This document shows positions 41,801 to 49,481 of a stretch of DNA of 64,000 bases, piece by piece (within the stretch, counting starts at the first letter, position 1; each line of letters starts with the position of its first letter). The position numbers were made by a program, and so were the translations under genes. Location: assembly GCA_964602655.1 (NCBI GenBank), contig CAZRSF010000003.1, positions 62,001 to 126,000 on the forward strand, written 5' to 3'. Source of the DNA: Moduliflexus sp964602655 (GTDB taxonomy: Bacteria > Moduliflexota > Moduliflexia > Moduliflexales > Moduliflexaceae). Below the pieces are notes generated by a model, which saw only the letters and a program-made list of their open reading frames with translations, was not told where the DNA came from and made no database searches.

Positions 41801-42274
41801 GACGAGATACAATACACTGGCGCTCAGAACAAAGAAGGTCATGGCAAACGCCATCGCCAGCGTCGAGGACGTATATTGCCGCAGATACAGCCAGCCCATC
41901 AGGATGCAGAGAAAAAAGAGAATCACATGGAAAATAAGAAAGCCATTGAAGCCGAACAATTTGAGAAATGGCGATAATACCCAGGAATAGATAAAGGATT
42001 TGGAAAGATAGATCGTACCATCTGGCTTTTTATTGAGGAAAATGCCGACTGGCCCGGCCTCCCATCCCGCTTCATACACGCGCTGCAAATCCTGCTGCGT
42101 ATAGGTCAAGTCTTGATCGAACGAAAGGCTCTGCGCCATCATGTAATAGGCCATTTCATCGCTGAACATGTAGTCTAAGACCTGATGATAATTGACGCTG
42201 GCGGCAATAATCGAAAAAAAGCCCAAACAGGCGAGCCAGACAAGTATTTCACGAGAAATTCGTTTCATTTGCAT
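38873..42274 (-). CDS. Very large GT-C-like membrane protein with TPRs and a shared sugar-binding-like module
   Basis: A 1133-residue protein. Residues 1 to about 490 are polytopic, with an early periplasmic loop containing FSDEMAYYMMAQSL (acidic pair expected at a GT-C active site) and YLSKSFIYSWVLSPFLKLFG. The soluble remainder has TPR-like repeats (GSAYLEHGQADEALAALEAA, GLAYQQTGKHDAALREFRWC), the YEAE module at about 735-878 (YLAFGQHVELPPGEYQVNV, VEFRVRATGYAP), a second TPR pair (GVSLAQLGQIEDAVRYF) and a C-terminal Ig-like domain (FEPGEDVRLRYYWEAL, VYDIWIGVYDPTTGRRL). A glycosyltransferase role is inferred from topology; the family is not pinned down. Confidence 0.7.
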   Translation of the reverse strand: MQMKRISREILVWLACLGFFSIIAASVNYHQVLDYMFSDEMAYYMMAQSLSFDQDLTYTQQDLQRVYEAGWEAGPVGIFLNKKPDGTIYLSKSFIYSWVLSPFLKLFGFNGFLIFHVILFFLCILMGWLYLRQYTSSTLAMAFAMTFFVLSASVLYLVWLTPEIFTMFCITSGLFLWLYQQESPQRGRQGQRVSPPSILSNAMFGLRWLVLTPNGRRYLAPLPLAVAAMAKLPNILFFAPLLADTLFFCVRMSSRQKAWRVFLPRLGKTLVLCVVFAGMVVMLYGLQSRYTGSANPYGGDRRTFVTGFPFSEPTDSWEKGIPMTSKGYFKEDFFFHPKTLLYNIYYYVFGRFTGLLPYFTCSLLAAGLFFAQLVRRVSWRTDDERRALWRRGFLFSTIIVSIGVYIVLMPINYHGGGGAFGNRYFVNIYPAFLFLITAVPRVWPLVVSGAISAIFLAPSLVTPFQSSYFPAFHAFRMPFRLLPVELTLIDTLPTNIEPKFAQTEWQENGGFAHRLYFFDDHVVDMTSKEFWVKGAQRAELALRTALGLRHLAMTITNGVVPNQVDVSVGKFRQTLLFSKPYETRTFALPLKEYLPYFENSLFPISVFSHSGATPKFVEGAYSSEFRNLGCRVQLSLDPADVGSAYLEHGQADEALAALEAAQTAAPDELRLRYLRGLAYQQTGKHDAALREFRWCEQHLSDFFGSFFDRMAAQPDDVRSVMKLSVRNQHDPTALFRYEAEELPHIAGDVFEDDRLSNGAGTAFVPEQHHQGYLAFGQHVELPPGEYQVNVRLKIGESTDIAPDKLNHIAVFLDVYNAHYGLLAEEKIRLTPQQAWQFGQFSAYPLRFSVRQPLPVEFRVRATGYAPVSLDAVDLIPLFPIQLYDAIGVSLAQLGQIEDAVRYFHAGAEPTIRKPAEIQVAFVETLLRLKQWDEALTVLSHEKIEETGHTGQWTHLLFMPNELPDTPEYVRQKLEEMKQTFSPEIPMTLTFGDQMRFVGYDVSAAAFEPGEDVRLRYYWEALTAMKTNYTIFVHAIRQGEGAFSLGFNKLLQRIGRGRLLMFQQDHAPLDGKLPTRQWLQGELLREEKIVTIPPSLAPGVYDIWIGVYDPTTGRRLPCESGDKAKIGELTILAD

Positions 42275-42292
42275 TCTCTAACGCAATTGGTA

Positions 42293-43276
42293 TTATGACG
42301 AGACGTTGGCGGCGGGAATGTCTTTTTTACGTATCGCATACAGAATACCGCCGATAACGCCTTGAATCAGCACCATGCCGAACGAAATCCAGCTAAAGGC
42401 GATAGCGTCGGCGCGAAGCACGCCGAACTGACCGAACAGAAAGATATACACAAGCTCTCTACCGCCGATCCCGTTGATAAACAGCGGAAGCATCAAAATA
42501 ATGGTCACGACCGGCACGATAATAAAAAACGAGAGCGCTGGCACGCTGAGATTCATCGCATACGCAATCGTGTAATAGTGAAAAATCACATTGACTTGCA
42601 GCACTAACGCGAACGCGAACGCAATTCCCATTACGCGCTTATTGCGGCGATAAACCGCAAGCGCGTGATAGATTTGGCGCAATTTGGCGCGAAATTTTTG
42701 AGAAAATGGGATGCGCTCCATGAACGGGTGTTGAAACATCTTTTTCACAATTTCCGCCATGTGAGGCTGCATCGCCGCAATAAAGAATAAAAATGCGACA
42801 CCTAATCCCCCCAATGAGAGCCAGATAATCGGCAGATGGCTGAATTGCGAAAATTCGAATATGAGCGCGAAAAGCGCAAACAAGCCTAACGCAAACATGC
42901 CGGTCAAGCGTTCGACGACGACGACCGTCATGGCCTCTGTGGTCGAACCGGCGCGTTCCGACGTATCGTACGCGCGAAACACATCGCCGCCGACCGTTGA
43001 GGGCAGAAAGCTATTGAAAAAGATGCCGATCAGTAACGATTGCAATAAATACCCAACGGAATAATGCGCGCCTCGCACGTTTAAGAGCATTTGCCAGCGA
43101 TACGCCGACAGCAGCAGCCCGACAACGTGCAACGAAAACGCCGCGAACAGCCAGAGCGGATGCGCGGCGGTAAACGCGCTCCAGACGGTATGCAGATCGG
43201 TCGTCCAGAGTAAATACGCTAACAACGCGCAACTGATGATGATTTTCGTGACGAGTTTTTTCGTTTTTGATGTCAT
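42293..43276 (-). CDS. Flippase-like integral membrane protein (UPF0104 / LPG synthase TM family)
   Basis: A 327-residue protein with about eight hydrophobic segments and the family motif pattern NSFLPSTVGGDVFRAYD (the conserved PxxxGGD) and VVVERLTGMFALG. It is related to the transmembrane part of lysylphosphatidylglycerol synthase and to proteins thought to flip lipids or lipid-linked sugars. It lies between an epimerase and the large glycosyltransferase, which supports a role in moving lipid-linked intermediates. Confidence 0.85.
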   Translation of the reverse strand: MTSKTKKLVTKIIISCALLAYLLWTTDLHTVWSAFTAAHPLWLFAAFSLHVVGLLLSAYRWQMLLNVRGAHYSVGYLLQSLLIGIFFNSFLPSTVGGDVFRAYDTSERAGSTTEAMTVVVVERLTGMFALGLFALFALIFEFSQFSHLPIIWLSLGGLGVAFLFFIAAMQPHMAEIVKKMFQHPFMERIPFSQKFRAKLRQIYHALAVYRRNKRVMGIAFAFALVLQVNVIFHYYTIAYAMNLSVPALSFFIIVPVVTIILMLPLFINGIGGRELVYIFLFGQFGVLRADAIAFSWISFGMVLIQGVIGGILYAIRKKDIPAANVSS

Positions 43277-43303
43277 GCGTGTCTCAAGCCGCCTGTTCGC
43301 ATT

Positions 43304-44299
43304 TCAAAACCACCCCTGTTCTTTATACCATTGCACCGTGCGCTTGATCCCCTCTTGCAAATCAATTCGCGGCGCATATCCGACTGTCTCGCGAACTTTG
43401 GAAATATCGAACGCTTGATCTCGAAAGAAAAAATTTAAGCGGTTTTTATGAATAATCGGTTCGATGCCAAAGCGAGCGCAGACGGCTTCGCAGATTCGCG
43501 CTGCCGTCTTAGCAAACGAGGCCGGGACGCTGAATGGCAGGATTTTCGATCCCGCTTCTTTAGCAATCATTTCGGCCAGATTGCGCAACGCCACTGATTC
43601 TTTCCCGGCAACAATAAACACCTCTCCGCGCGTGTTTTCAATCTGCTCTGCGCACAACACCAACCCTTGCACCGCGTCTTCGACATAAATCGGACTGATG
43701 CGAGTTTTGCCATCTCCAATCATGAAAAAATGGCCTTTCGCAACCATGCGGAAAAATTTGAAAGTGCGCGTGTCTCCAGGGCCATAGACCCACGACAATC
43801 GCACGGACGCGACCGGCAGTCCGTACTGGCGAGCATAGTCAAGAGCTAAACATTCGGCTTCGTATTTGGTTTGTCCGTATGGGCTGTCAGGAACGCAACG
43901 AGTCTCTTCATCGGCGGGAATTTCCGGCAGCGGCCCGATCACGCCGACACTGCTGGAATAAATAAACGCTTTGAGCGGCAGATTGCGGCTGGCATCCAAT
44001 AAATTTTTCGTCACGCCAACGTTAATCTTCCAATAGTCGTCGTATTTGAGTTTCGCTAATGTCAACACGCTGGCGAGATGATAAATCACCTCAACATCAG
44101 GGTGCGTCTCAAAAAACGCTCGAAACGATTCCGGGTCATGCGCCAGATCGTTATGAAACAGATGCGCGCCGATCTGCTCTAATTCCCTTGTATTGCTTGT
44201 CGTTCGGACTAAGGCATATACCTCATGTCCTTGTTGAATCAAATAACGCGCCACATGCGACCCGACGAATCCGGTCGCGCCAGAGATCAAGATTTTCAC
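43304..44299 (-). CDS. NAD-dependent epimerase/dehydratase
   Basis: A 331-residue extended short-chain dehydrogenase/reductase. It has the Rossmann motif ISGATGFVGSHVARYL, YHLASVLT, the catalytic YxxxK (SPYGQTKYEAE) with Ser in FIYSSSVGVIG, and RLSWVYGPGD. Members act on nucleotide sugars, hopanoid intermediates or other lipids (the LSWVYGPGD and CxxP features also occur in HpnA-like proteins). GTG is the start codon. Neighbouring methyltransferase and flippase genes favour sugar or lipid modification for the cell surface. Confidence 0.85.
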   Translation of the reverse strand: MKILISGATGFVGSHVARYLIQQGHEVYALVRTTSNTRELEQIGAHLFHNDLAHDPESFRAFFETHPDVEVIYHLASVLTLAKLKYDDYWKINVGVTKNLLDASRNLPLKAFIYSSSVGVIGPLPEIPADEETRCVPDSPYGQTKYEAECLALDYARQYGLPVASVRLSWVYGPGDTRTFKFFRMVAKGHFFMIGDGKTRISPIYVEDAVQGLVLCAEQIENTRGEVFIVAGKESVALRNLAEMIAKEAGSKILPFSVPASFAKTAARICEAVCARFGIEPIIHKNRLNFFFRDQAFDISKVRETVGYAPRIDLQEGIKRTVQWYKEQGWF

Positions 44300-44310
44300 A
44301 AATTATGAAC

Positions 44311-44345
44311 AAGCTGTCAGACACTTCGCAAGTGCTTGACAGCTT
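44311..44345. repeat. Family B palindrome between methyltransferase and epimerase genes
   Basis: AAGCTGTCAGACACTT and AAGTGCTTGACAGCTT around CGC (two mismatches) fill the gap; the methyltransferase stop codon lies 2 bp beyond the right arm. Confidence 0.8.
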
Positions 44346-44346
44346 T

Positions 44347-45141
44347 TTAACGTTTTTTGGCTGAAACCATAAGAATATAACCCTGCGTAAATGGAATCAG
44401 CGCGTCGAAAAACGACATCAGTTTCATCATCGGATAAATAAGTGAATACATTCGCAACGCTTTGGCATGACGCGCCGCTTCTTGCGCGGAATTGGGCGAA
44501 ATGCCGCCTTTGATGCCGCCGCGATGTTGCTTACGGCTTAACAGGAAAAAATAGCCGAAATTCAGCAGCAATTCGATGCCTTCGCTGAAAAATCGGCTGA
44601 AGGTCGTGGAGGCTGTTACCGTAAAGCCGCCGCGTTCGAGTTTCGGCTGAAGATCGTTCAACGAATAACCTTCGCGCACATGGCCGTAGTCTTCGGGCTT
44701 GAAGCCAAGCCAGCGCCGCGCGGTATTGAGAATCAGGCCGCGCCCGGTATGCGGCACGGTAATATAGAGCGTTCCGGCGTCTTTTAAGACGCGCCGCATT
44801 TCGATGATAAATTCCTGATCCGTCTGGATATGCTCCAAAAAATCAATGGCAATGATGCAATCGAAATGTTGATCTGGAAAATTCAACGTGTTACCATCGG
44901 TGAACGCAACGCTCTCGCCCACCAATTCCCGCGTAATACGCAGATTTTCTTCGTCCGCGTCCACGCTCGTCCAGTTGCCGCCCCACTGCCGCAGATGATA
45001 ACTCAACACACCTTTATCGCAACCGACTTCGAGGCAGGTTTTCCCGGCGGTCGGTTCGATAAACGCCCGGATTGCGCGAATTTTTTCCTGCTTTTTTAAC
45101 GATTTTTCCGCGATTTGTAATTGCCAGTGCTGGGTTGTCAT
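44347..45141 (-). CDS. Class I SAM-dependent methyltransferase
   Basis: A 264-residue methyltransferase with the SAM-binding motif CLEVGCDKGVLSYHL, acidic loop SVDADEEN, FDCIIAIDFLEHIQTDQEF (motif post I, typical of UbiE/ubiquinone-like and sugar methyltransferases) and GTLYITVPHTGRGLIL. A C-terminal hydrophobic stretch (ELLLNFGYFFLLS and YSLIYPMMKLMSFFDALIPF) may touch the membrane. The substrate is unknown; context suggests a lipid-linked glycan. Confidence 0.88.
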   Translation of the reverse strand: MTTQHWQLQIAEKSLKKQEKIRAIRAFIEPTAGKTCLEVGCDKGVLSYHLRQWGGNWTSVDADEENLRITRELVGESVAFTDGNTLNFPDQHFDCIIAIDFLEHIQTDQEFIIEMRRVLKDAGTLYITVPHTGRGLILNTARRWLGFKPEDYGHVREGYSLNDLQPKLERGGFTVTASTTFSRFFSEGIELLLNFGYFFLLSRKQHRGGIKGGISPNSAQEAARHAKALRMYSLIYPMMKLMSFFDALIPFTQGYILMVSAKKR

Positions 45142-45152
45142 GTTTCAAACCC

Positions 45153-45185
45153 AACCCTGACAGGGTTTTGAACCCTGTCAGGGTT
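45153..45185. repeat. Family A palindrome between PspA-like and methyltransferase genes
   Basis: AACCCTGACAGGGTT and its complement around TTG lie 11 bp before the methyltransferase start and 6 bp after the PspA-like stop (minus strand). Confidence 0.85.
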
Positions 45186-45191
45186 TTCTTC

Positions 45192-45854
45192 TTAGGGATT
45201 CAATTTCATTCGTTCTTTTAATGCGTCCAATTCCGCATCAATACTCACGTCAGGAGCGCTTTCCAATGCGGCGAATTGCTGGTCGAGCGAGACGGCTTGC
45301 AATTCCGACTGCGCCGCATTCATGCTTTCCGTATCCAACACCTTCTGCTCGAATCGGTCGAATACGTTCGTATCGGTCAGTTCTGTCAATAGATTTTGCA
45401 GACGTTTTTGGGATTCGGCAGTTTGCAGGCGTAAGACAAGGTGCTGCTTTTTCCGCTGCGCAGTCTGAATCCGTTCGCGCAACCCCTGATATTCCTGCTT
45501 CAATCGTTCCGCGATTTCCTGTTGTTTTTCCCATTGCGGGTTGAGTTGCTGAATGAATTCGAGCGCTTCCCGTTTGCGCCGCAACGCTTCCCGCGCCAGC
45601 ATGTCGTTCTCCTGTTTGACCGCCAAGAGCGCATTCTTCTCCCAGCGTTCGACCTCCTTCTGGGAGCGCTCCACCTGATTTTTGAGTTTCTTTTCCTCGG
45701 CGACGATGCGAATCACGTCTTCCCGGATATGATTGACCTGCTTTTGCATCTGCTGCAATGACCGTTCTAACGTCTGTTCCGGGCGTTCAATCCGTTCGAG
45801 CCACGCATTGATATTCGATTTGGCAACTCGCCAGATGCGTTCGAAGACATTCAT
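45192..45854 (-). CDS. PspA/IM30 (ESCRT-III-like) family protein
   Basis: A 220-residue, almost wholly helical coiled-coil protein. MNVFERIWRVAKSNINAWLERIERPEQTLE is the PspA/Vipp1 amphipathic N-terminal helix region, followed by long heptads (QQMQKQVNHIREDVIRIVAE, EREALRRKREAL-type) and a C-terminal SIDAELDALKERM helix. PspA-family proteins polymerise on the inner membrane and protect it under stress. The start is set at MNVFER because the 22 codons before it derive from a palindrome. No pspF or pspBC is adjacent. Confidence 0.85.
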   Translation of the reverse strand: MNVFERIWRVAKSNINAWLERIERPEQTLERSLQQMQKQVNHIREDVIRIVAEEKKLKNQVERSQKEVERWEKNALLAVKQENDMLAREALRRKREALEFIQQLNPQWEKQQEIAERLKQEYQGLRERIQTAQRKKQHLVLRLQTAESQKRLQNLLTELTDTNVFDRFEQKVLDTESMNAAQSELQAVSLDQQFAALESAPDVSIDAELDALKERMKLNP

Positions 45855-45875
45855 TATGTCAACCTCATTCAACGA

Positions 45876-45909
45876 AAACCCTGCCAGGGTTTCGAACCCT
45901 GACAGGTTT
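45876..45909. repeat. Family A palindrome between lpdA and the PspA-like gene
   Basis: AACCCTGCCAGGGTT and AACCCTGACAGGTTT around TCG, slightly decayed, fill the 62-bp gap. Confidence 0.8.
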
Positions 45910-45916
45910 GAATTCA

Positions 45917-47278
45917 TCATCCTTCATGCGTACTGAGAATCGCCTCGCGCACCGCTTCGCAGATCGTCGGATGCGGAAACATCGTCGCGTCAAAATCCTC
46001 AATCAATAACTCGGATTCGATGCCTTGCGTGGCAACCGTCAGCATCTCGCTGGCATACGGCGCGAAAATATGCGCGCCGAGCAATTCGCCATGCTGCTTG
46101 CCCACTAAAACTTTCACCATGCCGCGCTCGCCGTCGTTTTCCCCAAGAAACCGCCCGTTAGCGACTAAATCATATTTGCCGAGTTTATAGGGAATGCCTT
46201 GCGCCTTTGCGTCTTTTTCCGACAGGCCGACCGTCGCGATTTCCGGGCTGGTGTAAATGCAGGATGGCACGGCGCGATATTGCATCACGGTCGGTTTTCC
46301 GGCGATATTATCTACGGCGACTTCCGCTTCCCGCGAGGCTTTGTGCGCTAACATCCAAACGCCGTTCACATCTCCGGCGGCATAAATACCCGGCACGTTC
46401 GTCTGCATCCGCTCGTTGGTGACAATCGCGCGTTTTTCGATTTTCACGCCGATTTTTTCTAAATTCAAGCCTGCGGTGTTGGGAACGACGCCGATTGAAA
46501 GGAGGATTTTATCCGCCTCAACCGCATGTTCCTGTCCTTTCGCATCCGCGAAAAAGACCGTGCCGCCATTCACTTTCGTCACTTTCGACGAGAGATGAAA
46601 TGTGACGCCTTCCTTGCTCATTTTGCGCTTCAGCAGCCCGGCGATTTCGGGATCAACCATCGGCAAAACGTCATCGAGCATTTCGATGACCGTGACTTGC
46701 GTTCCTAACGCGCTGAAAAATGAGGCGAATTCCATGCCGATGACGCCTGCGCCGATAATCACGAGGCGTTGCGGGCGTTCGGTCAGCGCGAGAATCTGGC
46801 GGCTGGTAATCACGCTCGGCGAATCGAGACCTGGAATCGGCGGACGCGCCGGGCTTGAGCCGGTGGCGATGATCACATTTTTCGTTGTAATCTTGCCCTG
46901 CGGCGTCTGAATTGTCTGTTTGTCTATAAATGAGGCTTCACCGCGAATCACGTCAATTTTGTGGTTTTTCATCAAGAAATCCACGCCTTTGACAATTCGC
47001 GTGACCACTTTATCTTTGCGGGACATCACTTTGCCGAAATCAACCGTCATATCGCTGGTCTTGATGTTGACGCCATACGCCTCGGCCTCTTGAATGGTAT
47101 GAATGACTTTCGCTGTTTTCAGCAGCGTTTTAGTGGGAATGCAGCCCCAATTCAAACAGGTACCGCCAAGCGTCGTTTCTTTTTCGATAATGGCGGTTTT
47201 CAGTCCATATTTCGCAGCGCGAACTGCGCCAACGTATCCGGCAGGGCCGCTGCCGATAATCACGAGATCATATTGCAT
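45917..47278 (-). CDS. lpdA: Dihydrolipoyl dehydrogenase
   Basis: LpdA (453 residues) re-oxidises dihydrolipoamide with NAD+. Features are the FAD-binding GSGPAGYVGAVRAAKYG, the redox disulfide GGTCLNWGCIPTK (Cys41, Cys46), the NAD motif LVIIGAGVIGMEFASFF, the second FAD motif GIYAAGDVNG, and the C-terminal HPTICEAV catalytic His region. No 2-oxoacid dehydrogenase or glycine-cleavage genes are adjacent, so its complex is encoded elsewhere. A GGGAGGCG RBS precedes the ATG. Confidence 0.95.
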   Translation of the reverse strand: MQYDLVIIGSGPAGYVGAVRAAKYGLKTAIIEKETTLGGTCLNWGCIPTKTLLKTAKVIHTIQEAEAYGVNIKTSDMTVDFGKVMSRKDKVVTRIVKGVDFLMKNHKIDVIRGEASFIDKQTIQTPQGKITTKNVIIATGSSPARPPIPGLDSPSVITSRQILALTERPQRLVIIGAGVIGMEFASFFSALGTQVTVIEMLDDVLPMVDPEIAGLLKRKMSKEGVTFHLSSKVTKVNGGTVFFADAKGQEHAVEADKILLSIGVVPNTAGLNLEKIGVKIEKRAIVTNERMQTNVPGIYAAGDVNGVWMLAHKASREAEVAVDNIAGKPTVMQYRAVPSCIYTSPEIATVGLSEKDAKAQGIPYKLGKYDLVANGRFLGENDGERGMVKVLVGKQHGELLGAHIFAPYASEMLTVATQGIESELLIEDFDATMFPHPTICEAVREAILSTHEG

Positions 47279-47319
47279 AAAACGCCTCCCCTAAAAATAA
47301 AATTTGTGCGCTATAGCGC

Positions 47320-47347
47320 GTAGATCGAAACTGTCGTTTCAAACTAC
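47320..47347. repeat. Degraded family D palindrome upstream of lpdA
   Basis: GTAGATCGAAAC and GTTTCAAACTAC arms resemble the asrB-asrC palindrome with two changes. A short GCGCTATAGCGC palindrome adjoins it at 47308-47319. Confidence 0.6.
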
Positions 47348-47399
47348 ATAAATACTTTTTTTCAAAACCCCTAAGAATGCCGCCTGTGAAAGTCAAGTT

Positions 47400-47434
47400 T
47401 AAACCTCACAGGTTTTCAAAACCTGTGAGGTTTA
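47400..47434. repeat. Palindrome that supplies the bioD stop codon
   Basis: Perfect 17-bp arms TAAACCTCACAGGTTTT and complement around one base. The last codons of bioD (VNLTGFENL) and its TGA lie inside it. It resembles family A with CCTCACAGG in place of CCTGTCAGG. Confidence 0.85.
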
Positions 47435-48122
47435 CGCGCCCCATGCCAAACAACGGAGAAAAATCAATTTCTTGAATCGGTTGATTCATCTCAATCGCGG
47501 GCATCGCGATGACTGTTTCAGGAAAACCGAAGCGCTGCAGATATTGCCGAAAGACACGCTGCGAATCTTCAACGATTAACGGATGCTCCGCCGGATGCAG
47601 ATTATAGATAATGCCGAGCACGTCTGATTTTCTGGTATGCGCGGCTTCTAACGTCAGCAGCGTATGATTGATGCTCCCTAATTTTGCGCTGCTGACGACG
47701 ATCAGCGGATAACGCCGTTCCGCGATATAATCGAGCAGCGTGATCTCGTCATTCAACGGCACATACAGGCCGCCGACGCCCTCCAGCAGGACATATTCAT
47801 ACCGCGCTTCCAACTGCCGCGTGGCAGCGGCGATGCGTTCGGGTTCGATTTTCTTTTGCTCCTGCTGCGCGGCAAGGTGCGGCGACGCAGGCAGCGCAAA
47901 CAGATACGGGCAGGTGGCGCCCTGTCGATCTTCATCGGTCAATTCGATACCCATCAAACGACGATGCAGCGCAATATCGTCCGAAATTCCGACGCAGCCG
48001 GTCTGCGCAATTTTCTGGGTTATAACAGTGCGCCCGGCGGCAAGAAGAAACCTTCCAAGCAAGCCGGTCACGATGGTTTTCCCGACATTTGTGTCAATTC
48101 CGACAATCGCAATCGTTGGCAT
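47406..48122 (-). CDS. bioD: Dethiobiotin synthetase
   Basis: BioD (238 residues) makes dethiobiotin from diaminopelargonate, CO2 and ATP. The P-loop is AIVGIDTNVGKTIVTGLL, followed by QKIAQTGC (substrate Lys), LLEGVGGLYVPLN (metal Glu region) and VVSSAKLGSINHTLLTLEAA. The C-terminal nine residues come from the inserted palindrome, so the native tail was replaced. No other bio gene lies in the window. Confidence 0.93.
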   Translation of the reverse strand: MPTIAIVGIDTNVGKTIVTGLLGRFLLAAGRTVITQKIAQTGCVGISDDIALHRRLMGIELTDEDRQGATCPYLFALPASPHLAAQQEQKKIEPERIAAATRQLEARYEYVLLEGVGGLYVPLNDEITLLDYIAERRYPLIVVSSAKLGSINHTLLTLEAAHTRKSDVLGIIYNLHPAEHPLIVEDSQRVFRQYLQRFGFPETVIAMPAIEMNQPIQEIDFSPLFGMGRVNLTGFENL

Positions 48123-48139
48123 AATTCGCTTTTATTGAA

Positions 48140-48218
48140 ACCACGAAACACACAAACCACACAAAAATCACCGTGTATCCATCGTTCTGTGTTTCGTGTG
48201 TTTCGTGTGTTTCGTGGT
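48140..48218. repeat. Large inverted repeat upstream of bioD
   Basis: ACCACGAAACACAC on the left pairs with GTGTGTTTCGTGGT on the right; the right arm repeats TTTCGTGTG three times. It occupies much of the divergent gap between bioD and the small gene at 48349. Nothing else is recognised in 48219-48330. Confidence 0.75.
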
Positions 48219-48348
48219 GAATAATGACGTTATTCGACATTTTCCGCGTCTTTCCGCTTGCGAAATTTTACGCGGGTTTATATGATGACTCAACAAGATG
48301 AACGGCATAAGAACACAGACCTTTCAACCACACGCAGGAGGGGGATGT

Positions 48349-48717
48349 ATGGACTTTCAGGAAATGCGCGGCGAACTACAAACGCTGTTATCAGACTTGT
48401 CATCGGTGATCGCTCAGGGGGAATGGAAGTGGCAGCAAATGGCCTCTGATTATGAGACGAAATACGGCTCGTCAAGCGATTATGATCCATCAACAAAGCA
48501 GGATTATCATGAAAACGCCGAAACCTGCCGGGAAATCGCGCAAAGCCTTGAAGCGCTGTCTGTGCCGTCCGATTCCGACGAAATCGGCAATTTTATGAGC
48601 ACCGTGCGCAAAGAAGCGAGTTATTGCCCGCGTCATTGGGAATTGAACGGCCAGGTGTCCGGCGTGCTCGACAGTATGGAGCAGCTTGTCAAAGAATTGG
48701 TGCGTTCGCGCTTATAA
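48349..48717 (+). CDS. Hypothetical small soluble helical protein
   Basis: A 122-residue protein with no recognised family. It is charged and mostly helical in appearance (MDFQEMRGELQTLLSDLSS, WKWQQMASDYETKYG, DSMEQLVKELVRSRL), with no signal peptide, membrane segment or metal motif; two Cys are present (TCREIA, SYCPRHW). A very strong RBS (GCAGGAGGGGG) precedes the ATG at 48349, which argues it is a real gene. It is transcribed alone, convergent with livF and divergent from bioD. Confidence 0.65.
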   Translation: MDFQEMRGELQTLLSDLSSVIAQGEWKWQQMASDYETKYGSSSDYDPSTKQDYHENAETCREIAQSLEALSVPSDSDEIGNFMSTVRKEASYCPRHWELNGQVSGVLDSMEQLVKELVRSRL

Positions 48718-48722
48718 GCCTT

Positions 48723-48750
48723 GTAGGGGCGTTCAATCGAACGCCCCTAC
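48723..48750. terminator. Bidirectional terminator-like palindrome
   Basis: GTAGGGGCGTTC and GAACGCCCCTAC around AATC, followed by GTTTTT, lie between the convergent small gene and livF. Confidence 0.75.
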
Positions 48751-48761
48751 GTTTTTAAAAT

Positions 48762-49472
48762 TTACGCCCCGCCTAAATACGCATTTTGCACATCAGGATT
48801 TGCCAGCAACGCTTTCGCCTCATCATGCAGCGCGATGCGTCCGACTTCCAGCACGTAGCCGCGATGCGCGATTTTTAACGCCATCCGCGCATTCTGTTCT
48901 ACCAGGACAACCGTCACGCCAGCCGCATTGATTTTTTGTACCGTTTGAAAGATCGTCTTGACGAGCAACGGCGCTAAACCGAGACTCGGCTCATCCAACA
49001 ACAGGATTTTCGGATGAATCATCAAGCCGCGCCCGATGGCGAGCATCTGCTGTTCGCCGCCGCTCAACGTTCCGGCCAATTGATTGCGGCGTTCTTTTAA
49101 GATTGGAAATAATTCGTAAATCCACGCCTGATTTTGCTCAATACGCTGATGATCGTTGGACGTAAACGCGCCTAACCGCAGGTTTTCCTGCACCGTCAGC
49201 GTGCCGAACATGCGGCGGCCTTCGGGAATATGCGCGATGCCAGCTTTGACAATATCATGCGCTTTCATCGTGTGCAGCGGCGCGCCATCAAACAAAATTT
49301 GTCCCTGCGCCGGGCGCACTAAGCCGCTGATCGTCAGCAATGTCGTAGATTTACCCGCGCCATTCGCGCCGAGAATCGAGACGATTTCCCCTTCCCGCAC
49401 ATCAACCGAAATGCCGTGCAGCGCTTCGATATTCCCATATTTCACATGAAGATTTTGAATTTGCAGCAACAT
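48762..49472 (-). CDS. livF: Branched-chain amino acid ABC transporter ATPase LivF
   Basis: LivF (236 residues) is the second ATPase of the HAAT importer. Walker A is SILGANGAGKSTTL, signature LSGGEQQMLAIGRGLM, Walker B ILLLDEPSLGLAP, with the LivF-typical HIPEGRRMFGTLTVQENL. It is the last gene of the operon on the minus strand, separated from livG by an inserted AAA/DUF1703 gene whose stop lies within the livF RBS region (AGGAG). Confidence 0.95.
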   Translation of the reverse strand: MLLQIQNLHVKYGNIEALHGISVDVREGEIVSILGANGAGKSTTLLTISGLVRPAQGQILFDGAPLHTMKAHDIVKAGIAHIPEGRRMFGTLTVQENLRLGAFTSNDHQRIEQNQAWIYELFPILKERRNQLAGTLSGGEQQMLAIGRGLMIHPKILLLDEPSLGLAPLLVKTIFQTVQKINAAGVTVVLVEQNARMALKIAHRGYVLEVGRIALHDEAKALLANPDVQNAYLGGA

Positions 49473-49481
49473 GTTTAATCA

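Noticed and set aside
45855..45920. N-terminal extension of the PspA-like protein
   Set aside because: The extra codons come from a family A palindrome; the conserved family N-terminus starts at 45854.
48140..48218. CRISPR-like repeats (TTTCGTGTG three times)
   Set aside because: The repeats are contiguous with no spacers and form one inverted repeat with the left arm.
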